NCBI GenBank assembly: GCA_003132905.1
Contig: PKZC01000192.1
Span: forward strand, 2,708 to 17,937
Direction of reading: 5' to 3'
DNA from: Bryobacterales bacterium
Lineage (GTDB): Bacteria > Acidobacteriota > Terriglobia > Bryobacterales > Bryobacteraceae
DNA length: 15,230 nt
Below, in pieces: positions 13,662 through 15,230 of the stretch (the first letter of the stretch is position 1; each line of letters begins with the position of its first letter). Below the pieces are notes generated by a model. It was not told where the DNA came from. It did no database searches and saw only the letters and a program-made list of their open reading frames with translations. The translations under genes were made by a program, and so were the position numbers.

Positions 13662-15007
13662 TGCGTCTTCTCTTGTGGTGAATTTGAAGCCGCGATTTGA
13701 ACGAGTGCACCTTCCTGAACCGCATCGCTTGGATCGACGGCTACCTCGTCGCCAACTTTGAGACCGGCGGGAACCTCCAGTTCAAGACCGTAGTCGCGCC
13801 CCGGCTCGACTGTCTGGAAGTGAACTCGTCTCACTCGGGCGAGCGTTGCTGGATCAAGTCCCTCGGCCCTGGTTTTTTGCTGCTCGTCTGGAGTCAGAGG
13901 TTGGAGCACCGCCAATACGGCGCCGCTCGATCGGATCACCAGCGCGGCATCCGGCACCATAAACGGTGGATCGTCTCGATCCGTCAAGAACGACACCAAC
14001 GCATACATCCCCGGCAGGAGCGTTCCCTTAGGATTATCAACGTCCACCTCTGTCAGAAGCGTCCTGGATTGCGCGTCCAAGGAGCTCGATGTACGCGTCA
14101 CTCTGCCTGGAAAACTCAAATTGGGACTTTGCTGCACGGTGACCGTTGCGGCTTGGCCCACACGGACGCCAGGGGCATTGGTTTGTGGAACCGCGATCAA
14201 TATTCGAAGTTTGCTTATTTCCGCTAAACGGAATATTTCGCCTCCGCTCGGAACGTCGGATGGCGCCGCGGTATTGGATCGCGTTGGACCGAGGCTGGAA
14301 CCTGTTGCGGAAATCAGCGCGCCCACATCCACGTTACGGGCCGTAATTACACCTGCGAAGGGTGCAGTGACCTGCTCGTAACCTTGCAGGGCCAGCAATC
14401 GGTCCAACGTCGCTTGACTGGCGTTAACGAACTCCTCCATTGCCCGCACGGTCTTTTGCTGGGCAATGACGTTCGCCGCGGATGTCTTGGCCGCTGTCGA
14501 TTGATTATCACCGTCTTGCCGCGACACCGCGCCATCGGCGGTCAGAACCTTGTATCTCTGCCAGGTGATCTCCGCCAGATCGCGCGTCGCGATGAGTTGC
14601 TCGAGCGTAGCTTGAGTCTGGCCCAGCTGTCCCTGGGCTTGCGCGAGCGCAGCCCGCGACTGGGATACCTGTTGATCCAAGTCCGGCGCCTCGATATCGG
14701 CGAGCTTCTCGCCAGCCTGCACATGATCGCCGATATCGACGTAGCGCCGCTTCAAATAACCGGCCGCGCGGGCGTAAATATAGGCTTCCGTAATGGGCGT
14801 GATGTTTCCCGGGAGCATTAGTTGGGTGCTCGAGGCTGCGCGCTTCACTACGGCGGCGTTCACTAAAGGCGGCGTGACCCTGCGCACCGCGGCCGCGGCA
14901 TCCAGCTGCTTCGTCGTTCGTTCGCGCGGTAAATAGCCCAGCAAATAAACAGCTGCGCCGGCGCCAAGAATCACGACCAGTGCTACTAACTTGCGCCAGG
15001 AAGTCAT
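13658..15007 (-). CDS. RND efflux periplasmic adaptor subunit (membrane fusion protein)
   Basis: This 449-residue adaptor joins the inner-membrane RND pump to the TolC-like channel. An N-terminal membrane anchor or signal (about 7-25) is followed by the lipoyl-type half motif ARAAGYLKRRYVDIGDHV with AGEKLADIEAPDL (about 79-112). A long alpha-helical hairpin rich in Ala and Gln comes next (about 113-205). The second lipoyl half is YEQVTAPFAGVITARNVDVG; beta-barrel and membrane-proximal domains complete the protein. The ATG at 15007 overlaps the pump stop as ATGA, and GGGGAGG lies ten bases upstream. The C-terminus is a little longer than in MexA/AcrA types. The order pump, adaptor, channel differs from the more common adaptor, pump, channel. 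Confidence 0.94.
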   Translation of the reverse strand: MTSWRKLVALVVILGAGAAVYLLGYLPRERTTKQLDAAAAVRRVTPPLVNAAVVKRAASSTQLMLPGNITPITEAYIYARAAGYLKRRYVDIGDHVQAGEKLADIEAPDLDQQVSQSRAALAQAQGQLGQTQATLEQLIATRDLAEITWQRYKVLTADGAVSRQDGDNQSTAAKTSAANVIAQQKTVRAMEEFVNASQATLDRLLALQGYEQVTAPFAGVITARNVDVGALISATGSSLGPTRSNTAAPSDVPSGGEIFRLAEISKLRILIAVPQTNAPGVRVGQAATVTVQQSPNLSFPGRVTRTSSSLDAQSRTLLTEVDVDNPKGTLLPGMYALVSFLTDRDDPPFMVPDAALVIRSSGAVLAVLQPLTPDEQQKTRAEGLDPATLARVRRVHFQTVEPGRDYGLELEVPAGLKVGDEVAVDPSDAVQEGALVQIAASNSPQEKTQ

Positions 15008-15230
15008 GTCTTGAGAACCTCCCCTGCTTCTTCGGCGATCTGGCGATCCATATCCACGGGCGCTTTCTTCCGCAGCAGCGTGTAAACGATCGGAACGAAG
15101 AATACAGTAGTGGGCGTTGCGAATAAGAGTCCGCCGATAACCGCTCTACCCAAAGGGGCATTCTGCTCGCCCCCATCGCCAAGAGCGAACGCCATCGGAA
15201 GCATGCCGATGATCATCGCGAGCGCGGTCA
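15004..15230 (-). CDS. RND multidrug efflux permease, C-terminal end (runs off right edge)
   Basis: These are the last 74 residues of a proton-driven RND pump of the AcrB/MexB (HAE-1) type; the rest lies beyond base 15230. The frame is open to the edge. Reading T-A-L-A before the Met at 15216, the segment MIIGMLPMAFALGDGGEQNA matches the conserved helix 11 to helix 12 region of the family, and APLGRAVIGGLLFATPTTVF with FVPIVYTLLRKK forms the last helix. The short tail ends GEVLKT, then a TGA that overlaps the adaptor start. The substrate-binding porter domains are outside the window, so specificity cannot be judged. Confidence 0.93.
   Translation of the reverse strand, partial: TALAMIIGMLPMAFALGDGGEQNAPLGRAVIGGLLFATPTTVFFVPIVYTLLRKKAPVDMDRQIAEEAGEVLKT

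Overview
The window appears to come from the chromosome of a Gram-negative, aerobic (or facultatively aerobic) bacterium of roughly 55-60% GC. A member of Acidobacteriota or a neighbouring phylum fits best. The basis is gene content and style: a b6-type cytochrome b fused to cytochrome c, a caa3 oxidase linked to it, and an over-long TolC-like protein. This phylum call is recognition by eye, not a search. All twelve complete genes and the two edge-truncated ones lie on the minus strand, so transcription runs from high to low coordinates. Coding density is very high. The two longest gaps are 232 bases (9064-9295) and 120 bases (513-632), and no stretch over 300 bases lacks a gene. I see no tRNA, rRNA, IS element or CRISPR array.

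Region A (15230 to 11751) is a tripartite efflux operon in the order RND inner-membrane pump (only its C-terminus is in the window), periplasmic adaptor, TolC-like outer-membrane channel. Both junctions are ATGA stop/start overlaps.

Region B (11687 to 9296) holds three small-molecule redox or stress genes: a beta-hydroxyacid dehydrogenase of the 3-hydroxyisobutyrate dehydrogenase family, a DoxX-family membrane protein and an aldo/keto reductase. They are closely spaced and begin 63 bases after the efflux operon, so they may be read with it.

Region C (9063 to 633) is the centrepiece: a nine-gene respiratory operon encoding both an oxidase and a quinol:cytochrome c reductase. The order is coxB (caa3 type, with its own cytochrome c domain), coxA (A1-type heme-copper oxidase), coxC, an unrecognised multi-pass membrane protein, a diheme cytochrome c lipoprotein, a Rieske protein, a cytochrome b fused to cytochrome c, ctaG and ctaB. 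Gaps are 2-13 bases or are replaced by overlaps. Every cytochrome c in the operon is tethered to the membrane or fused to a subunit, and there is no gene for a free cytochrome c. The inference is that electrons pass from quinol to oxygen inside a bc-caa3 supercomplex. The order coxC - diheme c - Rieske - cytochrome b parallels the actinobacterial ctaE-qcrC-qcrA-qcrB layout, although the cytochrome b here is of b6 type. CtaG and CtaB supply copper insertion and heme O synthesis; heme A synthase (CtaA) is not in the window.

Region D (512 to 1) is the N-terminal half of a second, different aldo/keto reductase that continues past the left edge. The 232-base gap ahead of coxB is the only substantial upstream region in the window and is unusually rich in evenly spaced TCGA boxes.
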